Source: Streptococcus cristatus ATCC 51100 (GTDB lineage Bacteria; Bacillota; Bacilli; Lactobacillales; Streptococcaceae). Taken from it: a DNA stretch of 64,000 nucleotides. Both the position numbers and the translations under genes were made by a program. The DNA is taken from NCBI RefSeq assembly GCF_011612585.1, contig NZ_CP050133.1, forward strand, positions 992,001 through 1,056,000, read 5' to 3'. Under the pieces are notes generated by a model. The model saw nothing but the letters and a program-made list of their open reading frames with translations, was not told the origin of the DNA and searched no databases. Positions 8,721-17,373 of the stretch are shown piece by piece (the first letter of the stretch is position 1; the number at the start of each line of letters is the position of its first letter).

Positions 8721-10085
8721 ATGGGCGATAGTATCTATTTGTTTAAGGGGATCTTGAAAGCTGAAACTCCTTTTATGATTGGTAATGGTGACGATACTTA
8801 TTCTGATATGGATTTGCTGAGGAATCATAAAAAAGAACCTTTTATACCTGGTACGGCTTTAGCAGGAGTTTGTAGAGCCTACTTGGAAAAAGATGATAAC
8901 TTTAAAGATAAGGTGAAGAGCTATTTTGGTGAAGGTAAGAAGGGACATGAATCAACGAAATATAGGCAGAGTCAAGTCATTGTCTACGATGGACAATTAG
9001 AGGGAGCTGAGAAACCGCCCACTCGTATTCGTGACTCTGTAAAGTTGGAAAATAAAGTAGCAGTTGATGAAAGTAAGTTTGATTTTGAGATTGTTGAAGC
9101 AGGAGCTGCCTTTTCCTTCCGACTAGAATTTAAAGTAGATAAGGGAAAAAGGGATGAAGTAGAGAACCTTGTAAGAGCCTTGATTGCAGGTTTTCATCAT
9201 GGAGAGATTCGAATCGGTGGAAAAAGCAATCGAGGATATGGCTATTTTAAACTCCTTCCCTCTCTAGATTCAGATACAGCGGGAGTAAAAAGCAAATATT
9301 TTAATTTAACACAGCAAGATGATTTGGAGGAGTATATTATTTGGAAATGGTCTGATACTGAATTTACAGAAAAACTGCTGTTAGGACCACAAAATGATGA
9401 CTTTTTGAAGACACTGCTTCAGTTGCATAGTTTTCTTTTCATTCGTGACTATGCTCACAATGAGCAGTATGATGAGGGAACAATTGATGCAGTCCCTCTT
9501 AAAAACAGTAAAGACGAAGTAGTGATTCCAGGTACAACTTGGGCAGGAGTCTTCCGACACCATATGGAGCGAATATTAAATCAGTTAGATAGGGAAGTAA
9601 TTGGTGACATTTTTCCTAAATGTGACATCAATAAAGAATCTTGGCCTAAAGCGCTTATAGACTATTTATTTGGCTATGTTCATGAGAAAAAAAGTGATAA
9701 GAATGACGGGCCTCAGGCTTCTAATAATCAGGCTTCACATATTTTTTTCAAAGAGAGTCATTTTGAAAAGGGAAACGTTTCAGAAATATTAAGAACCCGA
9801 ACAGCTATAGATCGCTTTACTGGTGGAGCTTCAAAAGGTTTGTTATTTAATAACAAACTAGCATATACTCAGGGGGATAGATCTAGTTGCTGTTTAGAGA
9901 TCGTCCTATCGCAAGAGTTGAAAGATGAACAAGAACAGTATGATTTTGTAAAATCCTTACTTGATGTCTGTTTTGAGGATTTACAGGAGGGATATCTAGC
10001 TGTTGGTGGTCAAACTGCAGTCGGAGGGGGAATTTTTAGAAAAGGAGAGGTGAAAGATGACGAAGTTTCAAACGATAAAGAGTAA
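8721..10085 (+). CDS. Double-RAMP Cas7-2x (Csm3-like) subunit
   Basis: 454 residues with two fused Csm3-like Cas7 domains. Domain 1 (1-180) has the acidic loop GNGDDTYSDMD (21-31), then FIPGTALAG (41-49) and IGGKSNRGYGYF (165-176). Domain 2 (about 215-440) has TIDAVPL with D256, then VIPGTTWAGVFRHH (268-281), TAIDRFTGGASKGLLF (361-376) and a final GG loop near 429. Each Cas7 domain should bind a stretch of crRNA, and the acidic residues are candidate target-RNA cleavage sites. RBS GGGAGG lies just upstream of the ATG, two bases after the previous stop. The 3' end overlaps the Csx19-like gene by 29 bases. Confidence 0.8.
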   Translation: MGDSIYLFKGILKAETPFMIGNGDDTYSDMDLLRNHKKEPFIPGTALAGVCRAYLEKDDNFKDKVKSYFGEGKKGHESTKYRQSQVIVYDGQLEGAEKPPTRIRDSVKLENKVAVDESKFDFEIVEAGAAFSFRLEFKVDKGKRDEVENLVRALIAGFHHGEIRIGGKSNRGYGYFKLLPSLDSDTAGVKSKYFNLTQQDDLEEYIIWKWSDTEFTEKLLLGPQNDDFLKTLLQLHSFLFIRDYAHNEQYDEGTIDAVPLKNSKDEVVIPGTTWAGVFRHHMERILNQLDREVIGDIFPKCDINKESWPKALIDYLFGYVHEKKSDKNDGPQASNNQASHIFFKESHFEKGNVSEILRTRTAIDRFTGGASKGLLFNNKLAYTQGDRSSCCLEIVLSQELKDEQEQYDFVKSLLDVCFEDLQEGYLAVGGQTAVGGGIFRKGEVKDDEVSNDKE

Positions 10086-10602
10086 GATAACGCCTTTAAC
10101 CCAGTTTGATAGCCTATCCCTATCAGGCTATACTTATGCTGTCTATTATTGGAGTGATGGAGTCGAAATAAAGGAATGCTCTTCGGAGAACAAGATCGAA
10201 ACGAGTAGAACGGGAGCCTATCTTCTAGAGCTGCGTGCTTTTAATGAAAATAAAGAACTCTATCTTATCCGAGTGGAAGATGGTGAACATGCTTATCAAG
10301 GTCGTATCAGACAAGATAAGACGGGGGATGATATTCTTATTTTCGATGAAGAACATAAGATTTGGGGAGATCCAGAGAAAAACTGTAGCGAAAATGGTAG
10401 TACCACTCTAAAAGAAGACCGTGGCATTGAAGTTACTCTGCCTATTCCTGTTGACAAAGGAGAGACTGCCTTTATCACTGTACGGAATTATTTCAATACC
10501 GCTGATGGAGACTTACAGTCAGTCGACTGGCGTTTTGTTGCTTTTAGTACAAAAGAAGCAACTCCTTACCTATCAGAAGTTAAAGGAGAAAATGATGCCT
10601 GA
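10057..10602 (+). CDS. csx19: Csx19-like protein (TIGR03984 type)
   Basis: A 181-residue soluble protein, acidic and beta-rich, ending in a segment with SVDWRFVAFS. I recognise it mainly by size, general look and position, between Cas7-2x and the TIGR03986 RAMP in a III-D-like operon, which is where Csx19/TIGR03984 proteins occur. It should be a structural subunit of the effector; no catalytic motif is visible. The start has RBS AAAGGAGAGG inside the end of the previous gene, and its end overlaps the next start by 8 bases, so the genes are translationally coupled. A profile search would settle the family. Confidence 0.55.
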   Translation: MTKFQTIKSKITPLTQFDSLSLSGYTYAVYYWSDGVEIKECSSENKIETSRTGAYLLELRAFNENKELYLIRVEDGEHAYQGRIRQDKTGDDILIFDEEHKIWGDPEKNCSENGSTTLKEDRGIEVTLPIPVDKGETAFITVRNYFNTADGDLQSVDWRFVAFSTKEATPYLSEVKGENDA

Positions 10603-12388
10603 CAATACATATAAATTTATCAATCCCTATACTTTCTTGTCTATCAAAGATGAAGCTCCTAATCGAACCAATCTGCGAAAAGGCTCCCTATCAGGAAGGA
10701 TTCACTGTAAACTAAGCATAGAGTCTCCGACTTTTATTCCTAATACCAGTAAGACTTTTGAAGAAAAATTCGACAAAGATACTTTAAAAGGGCAAGATTT
10801 CTTTTCTTACCAAGACTTGAGCCAAGAAAGTAAATTCCCTTTAAAAGCTCCAGAACAACCCCGGATTCCAGGGAGCGAAATCCGAGGCATGATTCGCAAT
10901 GTCTACGAACAATTAACCAATTCGTGTCTATCAGTTATTGATGATAAAAATCTGACCCATATGCGGATCAGCTTATCCAAGGAGCCAGGATTATGGAATA
11001 GAAAAGAGAATACTTTAATTGGCTGCGAGAGAAGAAAGATTTCAAAAGCAGAAATAAAAAGCAAATACTATAAGAGTGGAGAAAGAATTTGTTATGGTAA
11101 CTCCTATAAAGTAGGTCATGTGATAGTTGGAGAATACTTTTCTAAAAATAAAAAGAAATCAGAATCACTTTTCTACCCGAAAGAAATTTATCAGAAGTTT
11201 AAGCATAATGAACAAGAAATAAATTTGTATGAGGCTACTTATCAGGAAATAGAAAGCATTACAAAAGATAGCACTGCTGCATGCTTTCTTATACAGCCGA
11301 ATGATATTGTAAGATTTGAAAAGGTATTGGAAGAATATGGAAAAAAGAATGCGCATAGAGATTATGCAAAAGCATATTTTAATGTAGATAAGAATCCGAT
11401 ACTACCAGTATTTTATACACAAGTAGATGGTGTCCTATATATGTCCCCTGCTTGTATCACGCGTGAAGTTTTTAATCATACGATTTCGGAGATACTCCGA
11501 GACAATCATTCTGGGCACCAGCCTTGTGATGGAGCTGGCGACCAGTGGTGTCCAGCCTGTTGTCTGTTTGGTAAGATAGGGCAAGATGGAGAAGGGCATG
11601 CTCTAGCTTCACGTTTGCGTTTTTGTGATAGCGAGCCTATCAGGGAAGCAGAATTTGAAGCCCCCTTGGTTTTACCGATACTTGGTGAGCCCCACTATTC
11701 TGCGACCGAATTTTATTTACAACCTCCTAAAGATGGGAATACACGTTTTTGGAATTACGACTACCACATCAAAGGTCGTACAGCGGATACTAATATTTCG
11801 CATGCGGATCGGGAAAGCTACACTCCTCGCTTAACGGGACGTAAGGTTTATTGGCTCGGCCAAGATACACATGCTAAGGATAAATATAATAAAAACAATT
11901 ACAAAATGCGCAATAAGGTTCGTTGTTTAACAAAAGGGAATTGTGAATTTGACATTTTTTTTGAGGATGTGACCGAAGAAGAGCTGAAGCTCTTACTCTG
12001 GTGTATAAGACTTGAACCTGATTCTGATTGCTTCCATAGGATTGGGCGTGGTAAACCATTCGGTATGGGGAAGGTTAAGATAATTGTTGAAGGGCTGGAC
12101 GAAATCACTTATAGCTTAGATGAGAATCATAAATTAAAAAGAAACACTCGCGATATTAAGTCGGATTATGAAGGAATAAGCTACTCCGACGAACAAAAGG
12201 CTATCATGAAGCATCTTTCTAGCTATATGAAAGTGATTAATGACACCATTGACTATCCAAGGCTTGAGGAAAACGGACCAATTTACGAATGGTTTGCTAA
12301 CAATAAAGGTAAGAACTTAGGAAAAGTCTATATTCGAGAAATTTTGGCTCCATATCCTGAAACGGGGGTTGTTAGTCGAGATAACTAG
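10595..12388 (+). CDS. TIGR03986-type CRISPR RAMP (Cas7 with insertion)
   Basis: A 597-residue RAMP protein beginning with FINPYTFL, as in the TIGR03986 family. RIPGSEIRGMIRNVYEQL (90-107) is the Cas7 signature. A large middle insertion follows, then a cysteine cluster QPCDGAGDQWCPACCLFG, encoded near 11519-11572, that probably binds zinc. The C-terminal glycine-rich loop is HRIGRGKPFGMGKV. The open frame extends upstream to 10421 inside csx19, but ATG 10595 has RBS AAAGGAG (10582-10588) and begins the family match. In the III-Dv complex the equivalent is the Cas7-insertion subunit. It is the last gene of the operon and a strong terminator follows. Confidence 0.8.
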   Translation: MPDNTYKFINPYTFLSIKDEAPNRTNLRKGSLSGRIHCKLSIESPTFIPNTSKTFEEKFDKDTLKGQDFFSYQDLSQESKFPLKAPEQPRIPGSEIRGMIRNVYEQLTNSCLSVIDDKNLTHMRISLSKEPGLWNRKENTLIGCERRKISKAEIKSKYYKSGERICYGNSYKVGHVIVGEYFSKNKKKSESLFYPKEIYQKFKHNEQEINLYEATYQEIESITKDSTAACFLIQPNDIVRFEKVLEEYGKKNAHRDYAKAYFNVDKNPILPVFYTQVDGVLYMSPACITREVFNHTISEILRDNHSGHQPCDGAGDQWCPACCLFGKIGQDGEGHALASRLRFCDSEPIREAEFEAPLVLPILGEPHYSATEFYLQPPKDGNTRFWNYDYHIKGRTADTNISHADRESYTPRLTGRKVYWLGQDTHAKDKYNKNNYKMRNKVRCLTKGNCEFDIFFEDVTEEELKLLLWCIRLEPDSDCFHRIGRGKPFGMGKVKIIVEGLDEITYSLDENHKLKRNTRDIKSDYEGISYSDEQKAIMKHLSSYMKVINDTIDYPRLEENGPIYEWFANNKGKNLGKVYIREILAPYPETGVVSRDN

Positions 12389-12445
12389 CTACAATAAACT
12401 GATCTTAGGTAGTCGTGAGCTATCCATGATTGGTTCTTGTTTGAA

Positions 12446-12482
12446 TAAAAAAAGACGAATTGCATCAGCAATCGTCTTTTTC
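12446..12482 (+). terminator. Rho-independent terminator of the CRISPR operon
   Basis: A long hairpin has 5' arm AAAAAGACGAATTGC, loop ATCA and 3' arm GCAATCGTCTTTTT. It ends the III-D-like operon. The rest of the 353-base gap to the next gene holds the promoter described separately. Confidence 0.85.
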
Positions 12483-12594
12483 GTTCTCTTGCTAATGCAC
12501 TACCGTTTATTCCTATTAGTTTCCCTTCTAGCGAAACCTATTATTTAGCCGGAGCACTCTCGAGTGTATTTACCCCTCCATAGTTTCAGCCTTC

Positions 12595-12638
12595 TTTAAG
12601 AAAAAATTCAGTCCCGTTTAAGCAAAACTCCCTATAAT
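12595..12638 (+). promoter_or_regulatory. CiaR-type promoter with three phased half-sites
   Basis: TTTAAG (12595-12600), ATTCAG (12606-12611) and TTTAAG (12617-12622) are each separated by 5 bases, then 10 bases lead to TATAAT (12633-12638). The CiaR operator consensus is NTTAAG-N5-WTTAAG, placed 10 bases before the -10 box, so this is the layout of a CiaR-activated promoter with one extra half-site. The middle half-site has one mismatch. It drives the gene at 12742, just upstream of ciaRH itself. Confidence 0.6.
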
Positions 12639-12741
12639 AACCCTAACACGTGAAAAGATGTGAACTTGTGTAATCAAAATTTATATTGCTTCATAGTGTT
12701 AAAATCCATGAAATACAAAATTTAGAAAGAGGAAAACTTTA

Positions 12742-13179
12742 ATGGATATGGAAAAAATGATTGTAGTTAAAAAGAGTACCAAATGGTGGATAACAGCAGT
12801 AGCTAGTGCCTCCTTAGCTGTCGGAGCAATTGGTGGCTATGGAATTGGTGCTTTGACCCAGAAAAGCCCGCAACAGAGCTCAGTGCAAGCCACTATGCCT
12901 CAGCAAAACAAGCAAGATGGCAGGATGCCAGGTCAAGGTGGACAAGCTCCTCAAGGTCAGGGGCAGGGAAATGAAAATGGTATGCCACCACAGATGGGGG
13001 GACAAAACGGTCAAGATGGCCAAGGCGGTCCTGGAGGTGGAGGTCAGCCACCACAAGGAAATGGTCAGCCAGGGGGACCCCAAGAAGGAAATCAATCAAA
13101 AAAGAAGCCATCAAACGCTGACGGCACAACAAAAGATGATAAGAATAGCGAAAATAACTCGAAAACAACAAATTCTTAA
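12742..13179 (+). CDS. Membrane-anchored Pro/Gln/Gly-rich low-complexity protein
   Basis: A 145-residue protein I cannot assign to a family. Residues about 14-40 (KWWITAVASASLAVGAIGGY) form one transmembrane segment or uncleaved signal anchor. The rest is disordered: repeats of GQ, PQ, GG and PP (45-110), then a Lys/Asp/Asn/Ser-rich tail, predicted outside the cell. RBS AGAGGA supports ATG 12742. It is preceded by a CiaR-like promoter and followed by ciaRH, so it may be a cell-wall or stress protein linked to that two-component system. Several overlapping ORFs in other frames are artefacts of the G+C-rich repeat. Confidence 0.65.
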   Translation: MDMEKMIVVKKSTKWWITAVASASLAVGAIGGYGIGALTQKSPQQSSVQATMPQQNKQDGRMPGQGGQAPQGQGQGNENGMPPQMGGQNGQDGQGGPGGGGQPPQGNGQPGGPQEGNQSKKKPSNADGTTKDDKNSENNSKTTNS

Positions 13180-13299
13180 AGCATTTTCGACAAGTCATGA
13201 TATAATAGAAAAAGATGAGTGAAGATAGAATGAGAAGTGTTTGCCATGTCTTTATTTAAACTACACAGCATAAGCTTTTTCTAGAAAGGGAGGAACAGG

Positions 13300-13974
13300 A
13301 TGATTAAGATTCTATTAGTGGAGGATGACCTCGGTCTGTCAAATTCAGTATTTGATTTTTTAGATGATTTTGCAGATGTTATGCAGGTCTTTGATGGCGA
13401 AGAAGGTTTATACGAAGCAGAAAGCGGTGTGTATGACCTGATTCTACTGGACTTGATGCTTCCTGAAAAGGACGGCTTCCAAGTACTCAAAGAATTGCGT
13501 GAAAAAGGGGTGAGCACTCCTGTCCTCATTATGACTGCCAAGGAAAGTATCGATGATAAAGGCCATGGTTTTGAGCTCGGTGCTGACGATTACTTGACTA
13601 AGCCTTTTTATCTGGAAGAGCTGAAGATGCGGATTCAAGCCTTGCTCAAACGATCTGGTAAGTTTAATGAAAATACCCTTTCCTATGGTGATGTGACGGT
13701 CAATCTTTCGACCAATTCGACCTTGGTAGATGGAAAGGAAGTTGAGTTGCTGGGTAAAGAGTTTGATCTGTTGGTCTACTTCCTTCAGAATCAAAATGTC
13801 ATTTTGCCCAAGACTCAAATCTTCGACCGTTTGTGGGGCTTTGACAGCGATACGACCATTTCTGTGGTGGAGGTCTATGTATCTAAGATTCGGAAAAAAT
13901 TGAAAGGAACGGCTTTTGCGAATAATCTTCAAACCCTTCGCAGTGTCGGTTACATTTTAAAGAATGCTGAATAA
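13300..13974 (+). CDS. ciaR: Response regulator CiaR
   Basis: An OmpR/PhoB-type DNA-binding response regulator of 224 residues. The receiver domain (1-118) has acidic pocket E8-D9-D10, phosphorylation site D51 in [11 protein letters not shown], and the conserved Lys in YLTKPF. The winged-helix effector domain follows (about 130-222, ending [12 protein letters not shown]). In streptococci CiaRH controls competence, cell-wall stress responses and small csRNAs. A -10 box TATAAT lies at 13201-13206, and RBS GGGAGG precedes the ATG. I see no CiaR half-site pair at this promoter. ciaH overlaps the 3' end by 11 bases. Confidence 0.96.
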   Translation: MIKILLVEDDLGLSNSVFDFLDDFADVMQVFDGEEGLYEAESGVYDLILLDLMLPEKDGFQVLKELREKGVSTPVLIMTAKESIDDKGHGFELGADDYLTKPFYLEELKMRIQALLKRSGKFNENTLSYGDVTVNLSTNSTLVDGKEVELLGKEFDLLVYFLQNQNVILPKTQIFDRLWGFDSDTTISVVEVYVSKIRKKLKGTAFANNLQTLRSVGYILKNAE

Positions 13975-15343
13975 ACTCAAAAAAGCCTTATATGCGGATG
14001 ATTTTTCTTATTTCATTCGCTATTTTGGTGTATTCACCCTGATTTTCTCGGCCATGACGCTCATTATTATCCAAGTCATGCGCTCTAGCCTCTACACGAC
14101 CGTTGATGATAATCTCAAAAGTCTCAGTCAAAATCCCGCCTGGGTAGCCAATCTAGCCTATCGGACGACGGGGCGGCAATACCAAGAGCCAGAGAACAAG
14201 GATTCAGAGCACAAAGATTCAGAGTCTGTGCAAGCTCATGATATCAAGATTGAGGAACCGGGCAGGGTCAATGTCAGTGCCAATACCTCAGCCATTCTTT
14301 TGAATGATGATTATCAGAATGTATCTGCAAAAAATAGCTTTTTGAACTTTGATGCGATTAAATTTAATAAACGATTTCTTAATCAAATCAAGCAAATTCA
14401 GCTGACCAATAGCTATGGACAGGTCGAGAGTTATCGGGCCTATATGTTCGACATTGATCCAGATGATGAAATTGAAAATGTCAAATACGCAGTTGTCATG
14501 ACCAGTATCAGCCAGCTGGAGCAGACTAGCGAAAAGCATGAAAAGCTGATTGCCATTGTCATGATTAGCTTCTGGGGTATTTCTTTGATTGCTAGTATCT
14601 ATCTGGCGCGGATGAGTGTCAAGCCTCTCTTGGACAGCATGCAAAAGCAGAAGTCTTTTGTTGAAAATGCCAGCCACGAATTGCGGACGCCTCTGGCCGT
14701 GCTGCAAAATCGTCTGGAGTCTCTCTTCCGTAAGCCTGAGGCCACGATTATGGAGTCTAGTGAGAGTATCGCATCTAGTTTAGAGGAAGTGCGAAATATG
14801 CGCCTATTGACGACCAATTTACTCAACCTAGCTCGGCGCGATGACGGTATCAAGCCAGAATACGGTGAAGTCACACCAGACTTCTTCACAACAGCTTTTT
14901 CTAACTATGCTATTATTGCGGAGGAAAGCGATAAGGTCTTTGATTTCAAAAATCTGGTTTCAAAATCAATCACGACAGACAAAGTCTTGCTCAAGCAGGT
15001 AATGACCATCCTTTTTGATAATGCCATCAAATACACAGAGGAGGATGGAGAGATCTATTTCGTGGCCTCCGCCAATGATCGGATCTTGACCTTGCGTATT
15101 TCTGACAATGGTCCAGGGATTGCGGGCGACGACAAGAAAAAAGTCTTCGATCGTTTTTATCGGGTGGATAAGGCTCGGACTCGTCAAAAAGGTGGATTTG
15201 GACTAGGACTTTCCTTGGCGAAACAAATCGTGGACGCCTTAAAAGGAACCATCACAGTCAAAGATAACAAACCGCGTGGAACCATTTTTGAAATCAAAGT
15301 TCCCCTTAGGTCAGATATTAGAAAACGAATTAGCAAAAGCTGA
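13964..15343 (+). CDS. ciaH: Sensor histidine kinase CiaH
   Basis: 459 residues. Two transmembrane helices (about 20-45 and 190-215) flank an extracytoplasmic sensor domain of roughly 145 residues. The H-box is [15 protein letters not shown] with phospho-accepting H238. The ATPase domain shows the N-box (FDNAIKYT), G1 (ISDNGPGI), F-box and G2 ([14 protein letters not shown]). It phosphorylates CiaR. Its ATG lies inside the end of ciaR, so the two are co-translated. An acidic repeat-like stretch ([11 protein letters not shown]) lies in the sensor loop. Confidence 0.96.
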   Translation: MLNKLKKALYADDFSYFIRYFGVFTLIFSAMTLIIIQVMRSSLYTTVDDNLKSLSQNPAWVANLAYRTTGRQYQEPENKDSEHKDSESVQAHDIKIEEPGRVNVSANTSAILLNDDYQNVSAKNSFLNFDAIKFNKRFLNQIKQIQLTNSYGQVESYRAYMFDIDPDDEIENVKYAVVMTSISQLEQTSEKHEKLIAIVMISFWGISLIASIYLARMSVKPLLDSMQKQKSFVENASHELRTPLAVLQNRLESLFRKPEATIMESSESIASSLEEVRNMRLLTTNLLNLARRDDGIKPEYGEVTPDFFTTAFSNYAIIAEESDKVFDFKNLVSKSITTDKVLLKQVMTILFDNAIKYTEEDGEIYFVASANDRILTLRISDNGPGIAGDDKKKVFDRFYRVDKARTRQKGGFGLGLSLAKQIVDALKGTITVKDNKPRGTIFEIKVPLRSDIRKRISKS

Positions 15344-15417
15344 AAAACTTTTCATATTATTTCAAATTTGACTGCTTTTGCGGTATAATAAAAGAAAGAA
15401 ATGAGAGAGGTACAACC

Positions 15418-15804
15418 ATGACATCAAAAATGTTGCATACTTGTTTACGAGTGGAAAATTTAGAGGCTTCGATTGCCTTTTATGAAGACGCGTTTGGTTT
15501 TAAGGAATTGCGCCGCAAGGACTTTCCAGAGCATGCTTTTACCATTGTTTATCTTGGTTTGGATGGCGATGATTATGAGCTTGAATTGACTTATAATTAT
15601 GACCACGGACCTTATGTAATCGGTGATGGCTTTGCTCATATTGCTCTTAGCACGCCTGATTTGGAAGGTTTGCACGCTGAGCATGCTGCTAAGGGCTATG
15701 AAGTGACTGAGCCAAAAGGGCTGCCTGGAAACCCACCAAATTATTATTTCATCAAAGATCCTGATGGCTACAAGGTCGAAGTGATTCGAGAAAAAAGTCT
15801 TTAA
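15418..15804 (+). CDS. gloA: Lactoylglutathione lyase / VOC-family glyoxalase I
   Basis: A 128-residue vicinal-oxygen-chelate protein. Candidate metal ligands are H7, E56, H74 and E121 (MLHTCLRV, YELELTYN, FAHIALST, YKVEVIRE), the standard glyoxalase I set. It would detoxify methylglyoxal as its thiol hemiacetal in the cytosol. Full length for the family. RBS AGAGAGG lies before the ATG. It is a monocistronic gene between ciaH and a terminator. Confidence 0.9.
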   Translation: MTSKMLHTCLRVENLEASIAFYEDAFGFKELRRKDFPEHAFTIVYLGLDGDDYELELTYNYDHGPYVIGDGFAHIALSTPDLEGLHAEHAAKGYEVTEPKGLPGNPPNYYFIKDPDGYKVEVIREKSL

Positions 15805-15814
15805 AAATAGGTGA

Positions 15815-15851
15815 AACTTGTATTTTAGCACTTGTAAGATACAGGTTTTTT
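15815..15851 (+). terminator. Terminator after gloA
   Basis: The arms AACTTGTAT and ATACAGGTT form a hairpin followed by a T run. Confidence 0.75.
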
Positions 15852-15893
15852 AACATTAGAATCATTTTATGACAATAGCTTAGGGGATAATAA

Positions 15894-17291
15894 ATGAAAA
15901 GACAACATAAAAGGAAGCGTAGACGAAAATATAGACTGATTCTCAGTCTTCTGAATCTGCTTCTCTTAGGATTTCTTGTTTTTGGCGGACTACGAATCTA
16001 TGAAATGTTTCAGGAAAGGGAATTCCAGAAAAAGGTTACAGAAGTGATCGCCAAGGAAGAGCAAAAACATGCTGACAATGCCGAAAAGCAGGCTGGGAGA
16101 ATTGGTAGCCATTATGTGGCAGCTTTTTATCCTCTGATGAATGGACAGCCTCTTCAAAGTGTCAAAGATAAAATGTTGCAGGACAGTCAGAGCATTTCAG
16201 ATGACAAGAAGCAGAAGGAAAACTTGACGGCTTTGACTTTTTACTACACGGAAGAAAAGTCTACTAGTCTGGCCAATACCAAGGAAGTGGTCATTCAGCG
16301 AAAAGATTACAGCATCTCAAAAAGAGACATCAAGTCTGAAGAAGCAAGAGAAGTAGCCTCGACTTATATCAATCAAGAAGGGGCAGCGGTGACTTTGGAC
16401 AAGCTGTTTCAAAATCCAGAAGCTGCCAAGGAAATTTTCCTGAAGGAGTTGACCAGTCAGCTAACCTTTAGACAGGTGGAGGAAAGTCAGCAAACAGCAG
16501 CTTTAAATGCCCTCCGAGAAATAGAGTTGAGCCAGTGGAATTTTCACTATGAGGAAAGTTTATTTTCCATTCATCTTCCCAAAGAAATCAACGGTGTGAC
16601 GAGCTTGACAGTGCCTCTGTCTAGTTTTTATGATCTAATCCGTCCGGAATATTTGCAGGGGGCTGATTTGGAGGCTTACCAGCAGTATGAAACCAAGCGG
16701 CATGAGAAAATGGTTGCCCTGACCTTTGATGACGGTCCCGACAGTAAAACGACTCCTCAGGCCTTGGAAATTCTGAAACGCTACAATGCTAAAGCGACCT
16801 TCTTTATGGTGGGGCAAAATGTTGCTGCCAATCCAGAACTGGCTAAACGTGTCCTTGATGAAGGCCATCAGCTCGGCATCCATACATGGAGCCATCCAGA
16901 TTTGACCAAGTTACCTCTGAATCAATCCAAAAAGGAAATTTTAGACACTCAGGAAGCCATTTATAAGGCGACTGGTATCCGACCTATGATTACAAGACCG
17001 CCTTACGGAGCCATTAACTCTACAGTTCAAAATGCTGTCGATCAGTCCTTTATCATGTGGAGCGTGGACAGTCTCGATTGGAAAACACGCAATACAAAGG
17101 CTATTATGCAGGAGATCGTGAAAACCCAACCGGGATCTATTATTCTCATGCACGATATCCATCAGACGACCATTGATGCCCTGCCAAGCGTTCTTGACTA
17201 TCTGAAGAATAGCGGCTATACTCTGGTGACAGTTGATGAACTATTAGAAAATCAACTTCAACCACATCAGATTTATTACAGCAGAAATTAA
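15894..17291 (+). CDS. pgdA: Membrane-anchored polysaccharide deacetylase (PgdA-like)
   Basis: 465 residues. A basic N-terminus (KRQHKRKRRRKYR) and one transmembrane helix (about 14-34) place the protein outside, membrane bound. A variable linker domain follows, then a NodB catalytic domain from about residue 275: VALTFDDGPDSKTT (catalytic base and zinc Asp), HTWSHPDLTKL (two zinc histidines), RPPYGAINS and LMHDIH. In streptococci this enzyme removes acetyl groups from peptidoglycan N-acetylglucosamine and gives lysozyme resistance; a different sugar substrate cannot be excluded. The ATG at 15894 follows a weak RBS (TAGGGGATAA). Confidence 0.85.
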   Translation: MKRQHKRKRRRKYRLILSLLNLLLLGFLVFGGLRIYEMFQEREFQKKVTEVIAKEEQKHADNAEKQAGRIGSHYVAAFYPLMNGQPLQSVKDKMLQDSQSISDDKKQKENLTALTFYYTEEKSTSLANTKEVVIQRKDYSISKRDIKSEEAREVASTYINQEGAAVTLDKLFQNPEAAKEIFLKELTSQLTFRQVEESQQTAALNALREIELSQWNFHYEESLFSIHLPKEINGVTSLTVPLSSFYDLIRPEYLQGADLEAYQQYETKRHEKMVALTFDDGPDSKTTPQALEILKRYNAKATFFMVGQNVAANPELAKRVLDEGHQLGIHTWSHPDLTKLPLNQSKKEILDTQEAIYKATGIRPMITRPPYGAINSTVQNAVDQSFIMWSVDSLDWKTRNTKAIMQEIVKTQPGSIILMHDIHQTTIDALPSVLDYLKNSGYTLVTVDELLENQLQPHQIYYSRN

Positions 17292-17328
17292 AAAAAGCAT
17301 TGGAAATTTAATATTTCCAATGCTTTTT
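17291..17328. terminator. Bidirectional terminator between pgdA and the helicase
   Basis: A near-perfect inverted repeat has arms AAAAAGCATTGGAAAT and ATTTCCAATGCTTTTT. Each strand reads into a T run, so it serves both converging genes. Confidence 0.85.
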
Positions 17329-17373
17329 GATTTGCTACCATCAAATAAAAATATTGATGACCGTAATTCTTGC

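Noticed and set aside
2311..12388. Complete CRISPR-Cas adaptation locus
   Set aside because: No Cas1 or Cas2 signature in any of the proteins or elsewhere in the window.
13171..13206. CiaR box at the ciaRH promoter itself
   Set aside because: Near the TATAAT at 13201 there is only CTTAAAG; no half-site stands 10 bases before the -10 box.
12880..13222. Three overlapping ORFs on both strands over the Pro/Gln/Gly-rich gene
   Set aside because: They come from the low-complexity composition and have no RBS; the 12742 frame has a signal-like helix, an RBS and a promoter.
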